From Streptomyces sp. ICBB 8177 (GTDB taxonomy: Bacteria > Actinomycetota > Actinomycetes > Streptomycetales > Streptomycetaceae): 64,000 nucleotides of DNA. The notes under the pieces were generated by a model. It had not been told where the DNA came from. It did not search any database and saw nothing but the letters and a program-made list of their open reading frames with translations. The first letter of the stretch is position 1. Every line of letters starts with the position of its first letter. A program made the translations under genes and the position numbers. Location of the stretch: the NCBI RefSeq assembly GCF_003144095.1, contig NZ_NSKH01000018.1, positions 2,323,541 to 2,387,540 of the forward strand, written 5' to 3'. This document shows, in pieces, positions 1 through 8,222 of this stretch.

Positions 1-57
1 GAAGTCCTCGTTGGGGCGGCCGGTGGACCCGGGTTCTGTGGCGGCCTCGATGCGCAT
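1..57 (-). CDS. PP2C-family protein phosphatase, N-terminal fragment cut by window edge
   Basis: The reverse strand from the ATG at 57 reads 19 codons to the window edge: MRIEAATEPGSTGRPNEDF. An opening of this kind, with a Gly-Arg-Pro-Asn-Glu-Asp run, resembles the start of actinobacterial PP2C-like phosphatases, where the Asp helps bind metal. Only this N-terminus is visible, so catalytic residues further on cannot be checked. It is transcribed away from the conservon. The identification rests on a short stretch and family recall; the open frame itself is clear. Confidence 0.5.
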   Translation of the reverse strand, partial: MRIEAATEPGSTGRPNEDF

Positions 58-597
58 GGGGCCAGTCTGCCCGAGCCTTCGTTCGAACACCTGATCCCTG
101 CCGATCCGTGGCCGGTTCGTGGAGATCCGGTGTGTGATGCCCGGGATCCGGATTCGGGTGGGGCATCCTTCCAGGAGCCCGGCCGCTTCGCCAAACCGCC
201 CGCGAGACGGCGGAAGTGTGCGCGACCGCGCCGAGTTGAAGGTCAACTTCCGGTTGTTGTTCACTCCTTCGGGTATCGCGCTGGGGATGGCTGCCACCCC
301 CTCCCGCGGGGCTGCGATGGTCGGAACCATGCCGGGGTGAGACCAGAAGCGGGCGTGCGGGACAGCCGCGAGACACGCGCGCACCACGACCCGTGCGCGG
401 CAACATACGCGTAACCACTTACGCACCGGGGGGAAGTGCCGGGTGACATCGTGTCCTGCCCGGCGCGGTGCCCAACTTGAGGTGTCGTCATTTCGGCTGC
501 ACGGAACGGCTGTACCGACGGACGAGACGGATTGCGAGAACCGGTGCGGACAACGCGGAGAGGGCGCGGTTCGGCGCGCACGCAGGCGCCGCCGGCC
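58..597. other. Intergenic region between divergent PP2C-like gene and conservon
   Basis: No convincing gene is seen in this 540-base stretch; open frames here lack homology and are poorly biased at third positions. It must carry the promoters of both flanking transcription units. The clearest structure is the perfect inverted repeat GCGTAACCACTTACGC at 409-424, overlapping the 8-base palindrome TACGCGTA at 406-413. This is a candidate operator or hairpin upstream of cvnA. Confidence 0.5.
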
Positions 598-3411
598 ATG
601 AACGGGCCGGGCGTCGCGGAACACCCCGGGCCGGCCCCCGTGCCCGGCGCGGCGGAGGGGACGGCGGCCCAGGGCGGACCCACCGGCACGTCCCGCAGGG
701 GGCGTTCGCGCCGCCGGGTGCGGACCCGGCTGATCGCGGCGCTGCTGGTCTCGCTCGTCGCCGTCCTCGCCGCGTCCGCCCCGGGGCTGGCCGCCGCCGC
801 GAGTGACCTCACGCAGTCGCAACGGCTGCTGAGCCTCACCCGGTTGAACACCTCCGCCATGGCCCTCTCGCACGCCCTCGCCGACGAGCGCGACGACATG
901 GCCGCCTACGTCGCCGCCGGGCGCACCACCGCCTCCGGCCACGGGGTCAGCGAGGACGAGCGGGCCGGGGTGGACCGCCAGGCCCAGGAGGTCGAACAGG
1001 CCGCCGCCGCCCTGGACACCGGGGGCTCGGCCGACCTGGCGCGGACCACCGCGACCGTGCGCCAGGAGCTGGCCACGCTGCCGAGCGTGCGCCGCAGCGG
1101 CCTGTCCGGCACCGGCTCCGCGCGCGACGCCTTCGACGCCTACACCCCGGTCATCTCCGCGCTGGACGCGGTCGGCGGCGCGCTCGCCCGCGCCCTGCCG
1201 TCCCGCGCCGCCGACCCCGACACCAGCGCCGAGCCCGCGCTCGGCACCGTCGTGCAGCAGGCCTCCGCCGAGCACGGCCTGCTGGTCGCCGCGCTCACCG
1301 CGGGGGGCGCCTCCTCCGCGCTGGTGGCCGAGGCGCAGCAGGCGCGGGTCGCCGAGCAGGCCGCGTACGCGCAGTTCGCCGCGACCGCCTCGCCGAACGC
1401 GCGCACCCAGTACACCCAGACCGTCACCGGCACCGACGTGACCACCGCCGAGGACTACCTGCGGCAGCTCACCGACGCGCCCTACCTGTCGGCCGCCGAC
1501 AACCGGCTGAAGACCTCCGACGTCGACGCCGCCCTGGCGGCCCGCATCGACCGGATGCGGGCCGTGCAGTCCTCGCTGGCCGCCGCCGACACCACCCGGC
1601 TCACCTCGCTGCACGCCGACGACATGACCGCGCTCGAACTGCGCGTCGCCCTCGTCGCGTTGTGCGGCCTGCTGGTGGTGGCCGCGGGCGTGCAGTCCTC
1701 GCGCTCGGTGGTACGGCCGCTCGCCCGGCTGCGCCGCTACGCCTCGGCCCCCGCCGGCCCGGCGCCGCTCGGCAGCCGCGACGAGTTCGCGGACGTCGCC
1801 CGCGACGTCGAACGGCTCGCGCAGGACGCCGCGTTGCTGCGTGAGCAGTCCGCCGAGCAGACCAGGGAACGCGACCGGCTGATCGGCGTACGGGCCCAGA
1901 CCGCCGCGGAACGCGAGGAGATGCGCCGCGAGCACGCCGCGCTCGCCGCCCAGCACGCCGAACTGCTCGCCGAACGCGACGAACTGCTGGCCGCGGCGCG
2001 CCGCAACCACGGCGCCGCGCACGCCACCTTCGTCAACCTCAGCCTGCGCACCCTCGCCCTGGTGGAGCGCCAACTCGCCCTGATCGAGGGCCTGGAGAAC
2101 CGCGAACAGGACCCGGACGAGCTGGAGACACTCTTCAAGCTCGACCACCTCGCCACCCGCATGCGGCGCAACGGCGAGAGCCTGCTCGTGCTGGCCGGGG
2201 CAGAGAACACCAGTGGCGCGATGGCCAAGCCGGTGCCGCTCATCGACGTGGTCCGGGCGGGCGTCTCGGAGATCGAGCGCTACGAGCGGGTGCGCATCCC
2301 CTTCCTGCCGCGCACCCAGCTGGTCGGCTTCGCGGCCGACGACGTCAGCCACCTGGTCGCCGAACTCATGGAGAACGCCACCGCGTTCTCGCCGCCGCAG
2401 GCCGACGTCCAGGTCTCCGGCTGGCTGCTGGAGAACGGCGAGATCATGCTCTCGGTGGAGGACCAGGGCATAGGCGTGCCGCCCGACCGGCTGGGCGAGC
2501 TGAACCGGTTGCTGGCCGACCCCGACCCGGACGAGCCCGACGCGCCGGCGGGCCTCGGGCTGTACGTGGTGGCGCGGCTGGCCGCCCGGCACGGCGTGCG
2601 GGTGCAGTTGCGCGAGCAGAAGCAGGGCGGGGTGGCGGCCGTCGTGGTCGTCCCGCGCTCGCTGGTGGTCGGTTCCGCCGATCCCGACGCGCCGGTGCCC
2701 GACCTGATCATGCCGGACGTCACCCCGGCGGTCGGCACCGAGGACCCGGCCCCGGCCGCGTCAACGGCACCGGGCCACGCGACGATCCCGGCCCAGGCGC
2801 AGGCACCGGCACCGCAGGCACCGCGCCCGTCGGCCCCGCGGCCGCAGCCGGGGCCCGCCGCCCGGCCCGCGCCGCCCGCGCCCTCGGCCGGTGACCGCAT
2901 CGGCCCGCCGACCACCTCGGGCACGCCCGCCGCCGGAGTGCCCGCCGCCCACGTGCTGGACGAGCACGCCCGGCCGCCCGGCGGTGCCGCTCCCGCCGGG
3001 CGCGAGCCCACCCGCCCCCGGCACGGCCGGCACGCCGCGCCCCGGCCGGACGTCCCACCGGTGGACAGCCTGCCGGTGGCCGACGCGCCGCCCACCCAGG
3101 GACCGGGCGCCGCGGGCCCGGCGGACGCGGGGGCGTACGCCACCGGACTGCCCAAGCGGGTGCCCCGGGCCAGCGGACTCACCGGCGAGCCGCCCGCCCG
3201 GCAGCGGGTGCGGCCGGTCGACGCCGAGGCGCTGCGCCGCAGGCTGGGCGGGTTCGCCCAGGGCCTGCGCGACGGACGCCGCGACGCCGAGGCGGAGGCG
3301 ACCGGGACCGTGGAGCTACCGCTGCCCGGCCCGATGCCCGGGCCGGTGCCCGGACCACGTACTACGGGGGACCGCAGCGACAGTGAACCCTCCGAGGAGG
3401 CACGCGGGTGA
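598..3411 (+). CDS. cvnA: Conservon sensor histidine kinase-like protein CvnA
   Basis: A 937-residue membrane sensor and first gene of a conservon. The order is a short basic N-terminus, a membrane segment around residues 40-62, an Ala-rich helical extracytoplasmic nitrate/nitrite-sensing-like domain to about 340, a second membrane segment near 345-368, a HAMP/coiled-coil stretch rich in Glu and Arg (about 370-475), then a histidine kinase core. The ATPase part shows the N-box motif ELMENATAFSPP near 588, EDQGIGVP near 620 and GLGLYVVARLAARHG near 653. About 235 Pro/Ala/Gly-rich residues follow as a disordered tail. Conservon kinases are thought to act with CvnB-D as a membrane complex resembling eukaryotic GPCR signalling. 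The ATG at 598 is preferred; an in-frame TTG at 532 would add 22 residues. The stop overlaps cvnB. Confidence 0.9.
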   Translation: MNGPGVAEHPGPAPVPGAAEGTAAQGGPTGTSRRGRSRRRVRTRLIAALLVSLVAVLAASAPGLAAAASDLTQSQRLLSLTRLNTSAMALSHALADERDDMAAYVAAGRTTASGHGVSEDERAGVDRQAQEVEQAAAALDTGGSADLARTTATVRQELATLPSVRRSGLSGTGSARDAFDAYTPVISALDAVGGALARALPSRAADPDTSAEPALGTVVQQASAEHGLLVAALTAGGASSALVAEAQQARVAEQAAYAQFAATASPNARTQYTQTVTGTDVTTAEDYLRQLTDAPYLSAADNRLKTSDVDAALAARIDRMRAVQSSLAAADTTRLTSLHADDMTALELRVALVALCGLLVVAAGVQSSRSVVRPLARLRRYASAPAGPAPLGSRDEFADVARDVERLAQDAALLREQSAEQTRERDRLIGVRAQTAAEREEMRREHAALAAQHAELLAERDELLAAARRNHGAAHATFVNLSLRTLALVERQLALIEGLENREQDPDELETLFKLDHLATRMRRNGESLLVLAGAENTSGAMAKPVPLIDVVRAGVSEIERYERVRIPFLPRTQLVGFAADDVSHLVAELMENATAFSPPQADVQVSGWLLENGEIMLSVEDQGIGVPPDRLGELNRLLADPDPDEPDAPAGLGLYVVARLAARHGVRVQLREQKQGGVAAVVVVPRSLVVGSADPDAPVPDLIMPDVTPAVGTEDPAPAASTAPGHATIPAQAQAPAPQAPRPSAPRPQPGPAARPAPPAPSAGDRIGPPTTSGTPAAGVPAAHVLDEHARPPGGAAPAGREPTRPRHGRHAAPRPDVPPVDSLPVADAPPTQGPGAAGPADAGAYATGLPKRVPRASGLTGEPPARQRVRPVDAEALRRRLGGFAQGLRDGRRDAEAEATGTVELPLPGPMPGPVPGPRTTGDRSDSEPSEEARG

Positions 3412-4058
3412 ACACGTCGAACACGCAGGCCACGCCGATCCCGGTACGCGACAAGGGCACCGGGCGGGCTCCCCGCCCGGACGACGGCCCCCGGCACGGC
3501 GGCGCTCCCGGCGGCACCGCGCACAGCGCCGCCGCCCGCAACCTGCGCTGGCTGCTGGGCAACCTGGTCGAGGAGGTACCAGGCGTCCGCTCGGTCGCCG
3601 TGATCTCCTCCGACGGCCTGCTGCTGTGCTCGTCCGAGGCGGACGGCGACGACCCGGCCGCCCCCGGGGAGCGGGCCACCGGCCCCGGCAAGGCCGGCGG
3701 GGACCTGGCGACCGTGGTGTCGGGGCTCGCCTCGCTCACCGACGGCGCCGCCCGGCTGATGTCGGCGGGCACCGTCAAGCAGACGGTCGTCGCGATGGAC
3801 AACGGCTGCCTGTTCGTCATGGCGATCAGCGACGGCTCGCTGCTGGGCGTGCACGCCTCGCCGGAGTGTGACATGAGCGTGGTCGCGTACCACATGGCGC
3901 TCTTCGTCGGCCGGGCCGGACACGTCCTGACGCCCGAACTGCGCAGCGAGCTGAGCCGTTCGGGCCGCACCGACGGCACGTCCGGCGCGCACGGCGCGTA
4001 CGGCACCGCGGGCAACGACCAGGCCGACCCCAACGACCTGAGGGGAAGCGGGCGTTGA
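3408..4058 (+). CDS. cvnB: Roadblock/LC7-domain protein CvnB
   Basis: A 216-residue second conservon protein. The GTG start overlaps the cvnA stop (GTGA). A variable Pro/Gly/His-rich leader of about 40 residues precedes a Roadblock/LC7 fold, recognisable from LRWLLGNLVEEVPGVRSVAV and the following strand with SDGLLLCSS; the C-terminus is again low complexity. Roadblock proteins regulate small GTPases, and in characterised conservons CvnB associates with the CvnD GTPase. Tight overlaps with cvnA and cvnC imply a single mRNA and matched stoichiometry. Family assignment is firm; the signal sensed is unknown. Confidence 0.9.
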   Translation: MNTSNTQATPIPVRDKGTGRAPRPDDGPRHGGAPGGTAHSAAARNLRWLLGNLVEEVPGVRSVAVISSDGLLLCSSEADGDDPAAPGERATGPGKAGGDLATVVSGLASLTDGAARLMSAGTVKQTVVAMDNGCLFVMAISDGSLLGVHASPECDMSVVAYHMALFVGRAGHVLTPELRSELSRSGRTDGTSGAHGAYGTAGNDQADPNDLRGSGR

Positions 4059-4456
4059 TGGGACCGCACGGCCTGCCGATCCGCGGCACGGACCGCAAGC
4101 CCGCCCGGGTGCGCCCCTACGCGCTCACCGGCGGCCGTACCCGCTTCGCCCACGTCCTGCTGGTGGAGACCTTCGTCGCCACCATCGACGGGCCCGAGGG
4201 GCGGCCGGAGCTGACCTCCGGCGGCATCGGCGCCGGAGTGATGCCGGAGCTGCGGGCCATCGTCGAACTGTGCCGCAGGATGCGCTCGGTGGCCGAGATC
4301 TCGGCGCTGCTGCGCATCCCGCTCGGCGTGGTGCGCGTCCTGCTCAGCGATCTCGCGGACACCGGCCGCATCCGCGTCTACGGCTCCCCGCAGGGACCCG
4401 TCCAACCCGATCGCGCACTGCTGGAAAGGGTGCTCAGTGGACTTCGCAGGCTCTGA
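4058..4456 (+). CDS. cvnC: DUF742 protein CvnC
   Basis: A 132-residue DUF742 protein with a winged-helix-like fold. The N-terminal RKPARVRPYALTGGRTR segment and the later LRAIVELCRRMRSVAEISAL / IPLGVVRVLLSDL helices are typical of the family. The ATG at 4058 overlaps the cvnB stop by one base (TGATG). The 3' end overlaps cvnD by 20 bases, keeping the four genes translationally coupled. CvnC is a conserved part of the conservon complex of unknown biochemical role; it may be an adaptor between kinase and GTPase. Confidence 0.9.
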   Translation: MGPHGLPIRGTDRKPARVRPYALTGGRTRFAHVLLVETFVATIDGPEGRPELTSGGIGAGVMPELRAIVELCRRMRSVAEISALLRIPLGVVRVLLSDLADTGRIRVYGSPQGPVQPDRALLERVLSGLRRL

Positions 4457-5135
4457 CACGGCGGCGGCACCCGCCGCGCGGTACAAGGCTGCGCCCGTCG
4501 CGCAGGGCAGGGCGGCGGCCGCCACGGGACTGCCGCCGCTTCCCGACACCGACGAGGACATCCAGGAGTGGCAGAAGGACACCAGCCGCGCCCCGAACAC
4601 CGCCAAGATCGTCATCGCGGGCGGCTTCGGCGTCGGCAAGACCACCTTCGTGGGCGCGGTCTCGGAGATCACCCCGCTGACCACCGAGGCGCTGATGACC
4701 CGCGCCAGCGAGGAGACCGACGACCTGGCGGCCACCCCGGACAAGCTGACGACCACGGTCGCCATGGACTTCGGGCGCATCACCCTCGACCAGGACCTGG
4801 TGCTCTACCTGTTCGGCACGCCCGGTCAGCAGCGCTTCTGGTTCATGTGGGACGACCTGGTGCGCGGCGCGATCGGGGGTATCGTCCTGGCCGACACCAG
4901 GCGACTGGAGGACTGCTTCCCGGCGCTCGACTACTTCGAGAGCTGCGGACTGCCGTTCATGGTCGCCGTCAACCACTTCGAGGGAACGGCCGGTCACGGG
5001 GAGGACGACGTGCGGGAGGCGCTGTCGGTGCCCGAGCACATCCCCGTGCTGGTCTGTGACGCCCGCAAGCGGTACTCGGTGGTCGAGGCCCTACTGACGC
5101 TGTGCGGACACGCGTTGAGCACGCTCCCGGAGTAA
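4437..5135 (+). CDS. cvnD: Conservon small GTPase-like ATP/GTP-binding protein CvnD
   Basis: A 232-residue Ras-like GTPase. The P-loop GGFGVGKTT is at residues 62-70, and the G3 region FGTPGQQRF near 126-134 has a Gln after Gly as in related bacterial GTPases. The base-recognition region reads VNHFEG instead of the classical NKxD. The GTG start gives about 35 extra N-terminal residues before the usual conservon-GTPase start; an internal start cannot be excluded because cvnC overlaps. It is predicted to cycle between GTP and GDP under control of CvnB and CvnA. Last of the four coupled conservon genes, 44 bases before the flavoprotein gene. Confidence 0.9.
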   Translation: MDFAGSDTAAAPAARYKAAPVAQGRAAAATGLPPLPDTDEDIQEWQKDTSRAPNTAKIVIAGGFGVGKTTFVGAVSEITPLTTEALMTRASEETDDLAATPDKLTTTVAMDFGRITLDQDLVLYLFGTPGQQRFWFMWDDLVRGAIGGIVLADTRRLEDCFPALDYFESCGLPFMVAVNHFEGTAGHGEDDVREALSVPEHIPVLVCDARKRYSVVEALLTLCGHALSTLPE

Positions 5136-5179
5136 ACCGGCGCCGTACCGCACCAGCCCAATCGTCCGAGGAACACCCC

Positions 5180-6412
5180 ATGCGCAAGATACTCATCGTC
5201 GGAGCCGGCCAGTCCGGGCTCCAACTGGCCCTGGGCCTGCAGTCCCACGGCTACGAGGTCACGTTGATGACCAACCGCACCGCGGACGAGATCCGCACCG
5301 GCCGGGTGATGTCCACCCAGTGCATGTTCACCACCGCCCTCCAGCACGAACGCGACCTGGGCCTGAACCTGTGGGAGAGCCAGACCCCGCGCATCGAGGG
5401 ACTCGGCGTCTCCGTGGCGGGCCCCGACGGCTCCCGCGTCATCGACTGGGTCGGGCGGCTGCGCGGCTACGCCCAGTCCGTCGACCAGCGGGTGAAGATG
5501 GCCGGCTGGATGGAGGCCTTCGCCGAGCGCGGCGGCCAGTTGGTCATCCACGGCGCGGCCGTCTCCGACCTCGACTACTTCGCCCGCCGCTACGACCTGG
5601 TGCTGGTCGCCGCGGGCAAGGGCGAGCTGGTGTCGATGTTCGGCCGCGACGCCGCCCGCTCCCCGTACGACACCCCGCAGCGCGCGCTCGCCGTCGCCTA
5701 CGTGCACGGGCTCGGGCCGCGCCCGGAGCACCCCGACTACCACGCGGTGCGCTGCAACCTGGTGCCGACCGTCGGCGAGATGTTCATCATGCCGACCCTG
5801 ACCACCTCGGGCCCGGCCGACATCCTGTTCTGGGAGGGCATCCCCGGCGGCCCGCTGGACGTCTTCGAGGGCGTCAAGGACCCGCGGGAACACCTGCGCC
5901 TGACGCTGGAGTTGATGGAACGGTTCCTCCCGTGGGAGTACGAGCGCACCCGCGGCGGAGTCGAACTGACCGACGCGGGCGGCACGCTGGCCGGCCGCTA
6001 CGCCCCGACCGTGCGCAACCCCATCGGTGAACTGCCCTCCGGCGGCCTGGTCCTGGGCGTCGCCGACGTCGTCGTGGCCAACGACCCGATCACCGGCCAG
6101 GGTTCGAACAACGCGGCCAAGTGCGCCGCCTCCTACCTCGACAGCATCCTCGCGCACGGCGACAAGCCGTTCGACCGCGACTGGATGCACACCACCTTCG
6201 AGCGGTACTGGGACTACGCCCAGCACGTCACCAAGTGGACCAACGCGATGCTCGCCCCGCCGCCCGAGCACGTGCTGAACCTCATCGGCGCCGCCGGGCA
6301 GCTCCAGCCGGTCGCCGACCGGTTCGCCAACGGCTTCGACAACCCCGCGGACTTCGAGAACTGGTTCTTCGACCCGGAGCTGGCCCAGGCCTACCTGGCC
6401 GGCGTGAGCTGA
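5180..6412 (+). CDS. Styrene-monooxygenase-like FAD-dependent oxygenase
   Basis: A 410-residue flavoprotein starting at ATG 5180. The N-terminal Rossmann motif is VGAGQSGLQLALGL (residues 7-20). Features of the StyA/indole monooxygenase group include RTADEIRTGRVMSTQCMF-like sequence near 34-50 and a C-terminal region with NDPITGQGSNNAAKCA, which sits near the isoalloxazine ring in this family. Such enzymes use reduced FAD delivered by a separate reductase, which is not encoded nearby. It lies 44 bases after cvnD in the same direction, so it is probably cotranscribed with the conservon and may be an output or accessory protein of it. Substrate unknown. Confidence 0.85.
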   Translation: MRKILIVGAGQSGLQLALGLQSHGYEVTLMTNRTADEIRTGRVMSTQCMFTTALQHERDLGLNLWESQTPRIEGLGVSVAGPDGSRVIDWVGRLRGYAQSVDQRVKMAGWMEAFAERGGQLVIHGAAVSDLDYFARRYDLVLVAAGKGELVSMFGRDAARSPYDTPQRALAVAYVHGLGPRPEHPDYHAVRCNLVPTVGEMFIMPTLTTSGPADILFWEGIPGGPLDVFEGVKDPREHLRLTLELMERFLPWEYERTRGGVELTDAGGTLAGRYAPTVRNPIGELPSGGLVLGVADVVVANDPITGQGSNNAAKCAASYLDSILAHGDKPFDRDWMHTTFERYWDYAQHVTKWTNAMLAPPPEHVLNLIGAAGQLQPVADRFANGFDNPADFENWFFDPELAQAYLAGVS

Positions 6413-6434
6413 CCGCCCACCGGTCGTCCGCCGC

Positions 6435-7850
6435 TCAGCCGGCGCCGTGCCCGCGCGGCGCCGGCCGGGCGGGCACGGCGGGCGGTTCGGGCAGGGCGTA
6501 GGAGGCCACCGGCGGCGTCGCGGGGTCCGGCCGCACCGCGCCCAGGATCGGGTTCGCGGCGATCGGGGAGACCCTGACCCGGGCCCCGGGGTGCGGTGCC
6601 TGCACCACCAGGCCGTGGCCGATGTAGAGCGCGACGTGGGTGGCGTGCGGGAAGTAGACGACCAGGTCGCCGGGGCGCAGCTGGTTCAGCGGGACCCGGG
6701 GCAGCCGGGCCCACTGCTCCTGGCTGGTGCGCGGGATCGCCCGCCCGGCGTGCTGCCAGGCCTGCGAGGTCAGGCCCGAGCAGTCGAACGCGTTCGGCCC
6801 CTGCGCGCCCCACGCGTACGGCTTGCCCAGCTGGGCGAACGCGTAGGAGATCGCGCGGGCACCGGGCCCGGTGGGCGTGCGGGTGAGGCTGCCGAGCTTG
6901 CCCGAGGTCAGCAGGGCCTGCTGCGCCTGGTCGGCGTCCCGCTGCTCCAGCGAGTCGACCTGCGTCATCCGGGTGCCGCCGACCGCCGCGACGGTCCGCT
7001 CCACGTCCGACAGGCTGCTCTTGGCCTCGTCCCGGTCCTGCTGCTGCTGGGCGGCGAGCTTGCGGACCGCGTCCAGCGCGCTCCTGGCCTGGTCGGTGGT
7101 GGTGCTCAGGGCCTGCTCGCCGCTGCGCAGCCGCCGCATCAGCGCCACCTCGCTGTCCGCCGCGCGGCCGAGGATGTGGCTCTGGTTGAGCGCCTCGGAC
7201 GGATCGCGGCTGAGCAGCAGGGCGACGTACGGGGAGACGCCGCCGCTCTGGTACTGCATGCGGGCCAGCGCCCCCGCCGCGTCGCGGGCCGCCTGGACGG
7301 CGCTGCGCGTGTCGGCCAGCCGCTTGCTCAGCGCGGCGTACTGCGTCTGCTGCTGGTCGAGCTTCTCCTTGGTGCCGTTGTACGTCTCGGTGGCCTGCTC
7401 GGCCTTCTGGTACAGCGACTGGAGCCGGGAGAGGAGTTCGGGCGTGGAGGCGCTCGCGAGATCCGGGTCGGCCGCGCCGCTGTCGGCGCCAACGGCGGCG
7501 TCTCCCGCGGCGGCCGGGTCGGTGGCGCCGGGGTCGGTGGCCGCGGAGCCGTCCGGGGCCGCGGCGCCGGGATCGGCCGCGCCGGGGTCCGTGGCGTCGG
7601 GAGTCGTGGCGTCAGGATCAGTGGCGCCGGGGTCCGTGGCGTCAGGAGTCGTGGCGTCCGGGTCCGTCGTGCCCGGGGCGGTGGCCGACCTGGTGTCCGC
7701 GGACGCGGACTGTGACGGGTCGTCGGGGGCACTCGGCGGTCCCGGGTCGGCGAGCGCGGCGGCGGGCAGCGTCAGCGCGGTGGCCGTGACGAGGCCGGCG
7801 CAGAGCAGCGCGGCGCGCGTCCACCTCCGGGATCGGCGTGCCACTGACAT
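6435..7850 (-). CDS. Secreted NlpC/P60 peptidoglycan endopeptidase with coiled coil and Asp/Pro/Ala/Thr repeats
   Basis: A 471-residue secreted cell-wall hydrolase. ATG 7850 is chosen because GGAGG lies 7 bases upstream; 21 further in-frame codons exist upstream. The signal peptide is residues 1 to about 34, with an RRSRRWTR basic start, hydrophobic core and cleavage near ALA. A low-complexity stretch of DPDATTPDATDPGATDP-type repeats (about 40-140) is followed by a Gln/Ala-rich coiled coil (150-290). The C-terminal C40 domain has the catalytic Cys in DCSGL near 356, the His in HVALYIG near 403 and a third polar His shortly after. The family cuts the D-Glu-to-DAP bond. The gene is convergent with the flavoprotein gene, only 22 bases away. 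Confidence 0.9.
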   Translation of the reverse strand: MSVARRSRRWTRAALLCAGLVTATALTLPAAALADPGPPSAPDDPSQSASADTRSATAPGTTDPDATTPDATDPGATDPDATTPDATDPGAADPGAAAPDGSAATDPGATDPAAAGDAAVGADSGAADPDLASASTPELLSRLQSLYQKAEQATETYNGTKEKLDQQQTQYAALSKRLADTRSAVQAARDAAGALARMQYQSGGVSPYVALLLSRDPSEALNQSHILGRAADSEVALMRRLRSGEQALSTTTDQARSALDAVRKLAAQQQQDRDEAKSSLSDVERTVAAVGGTRMTQVDSLEQRDADQAQQALLTSGKLGSLTRTPTGPGARAISYAFAQLGKPYAWGAQGPNAFDCSGLTSQAWQHAGRAIPRTSQEQWARLPRVPLNQLRPGDLVVYFPHATHVALYIGHGLVVQAPHPGARVRVSPIAANPILGAVRPDPATPPVASYALPEPPAVPARPAPRGHGAG

Positions 7851-8222
7851 CCCCTCACCTCCGCTTGCTCCGCGTGGTCTTCGCTGATCATGCCCGCAGC
7901 CGCATCCTGTCATGATTCGTCATATTTTCGACAGGGCTCGATGGGGGAATCAGCGACCGCGCTTCACCCGGAGGGCGGTGGGTCGCGCAGAGGGGCTGGG
8001 CGGAGGGCGCGCGCCGGTGCCGGCGGACGGCCGGAGCGGGAAGGCGTGACCGGCGGCGCGCCCACGCAGGACGCAGCCAATCGCCCCGGCATATGACTGT
8101 CAACGTTTCCGGCGAGTACGCGGCCGGCCGACCGGTTCCCAGGAGGGCCGCCGCCGCGGGCCGTGCGCACGTGAACGGCCTGCGTGGCCACCGCGAGCCC
8201 GTCCCCCTGACCGTCGCACAGG
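7851..8222. other. Intergenic region upstream of the NlpC/P60 gene
   Basis: No gene is supported in these 372 bases; short frames here are unbiased. It should hold the promoter of the NlpC/P60 gene. I looked for a cyclic-di-AMP (ydaO-type) riboswitch, common upstream of actinobacterial wall hydrolases, and could not recognise its conserved core. Confidence 0.4.
7906..7935. promoter_or_regulatory. Nested inverted repeat with UUCG-type inner hairpin
   Basis: The outer arms CCTGTC (7906-7911) and GACAGG (7930-7935) enclose an inner hairpin ATGA-TTCG-TCAT (7912-7923). The site is unusually A/T-rich for this genome and lies 56 bases upstream of the NlpC/P60 start codon. It could be an operator or a structured 5' leader; no regulator is identified. 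Confidence 0.4.

Noticed and set aside
7851-8222. Possible cyclic-di-AMP riboswitch before the NlpC/P60 gene
   Set aside because: Expected from related genes, but the conserved core could not be found by eye; only the nested palindrome was seen.
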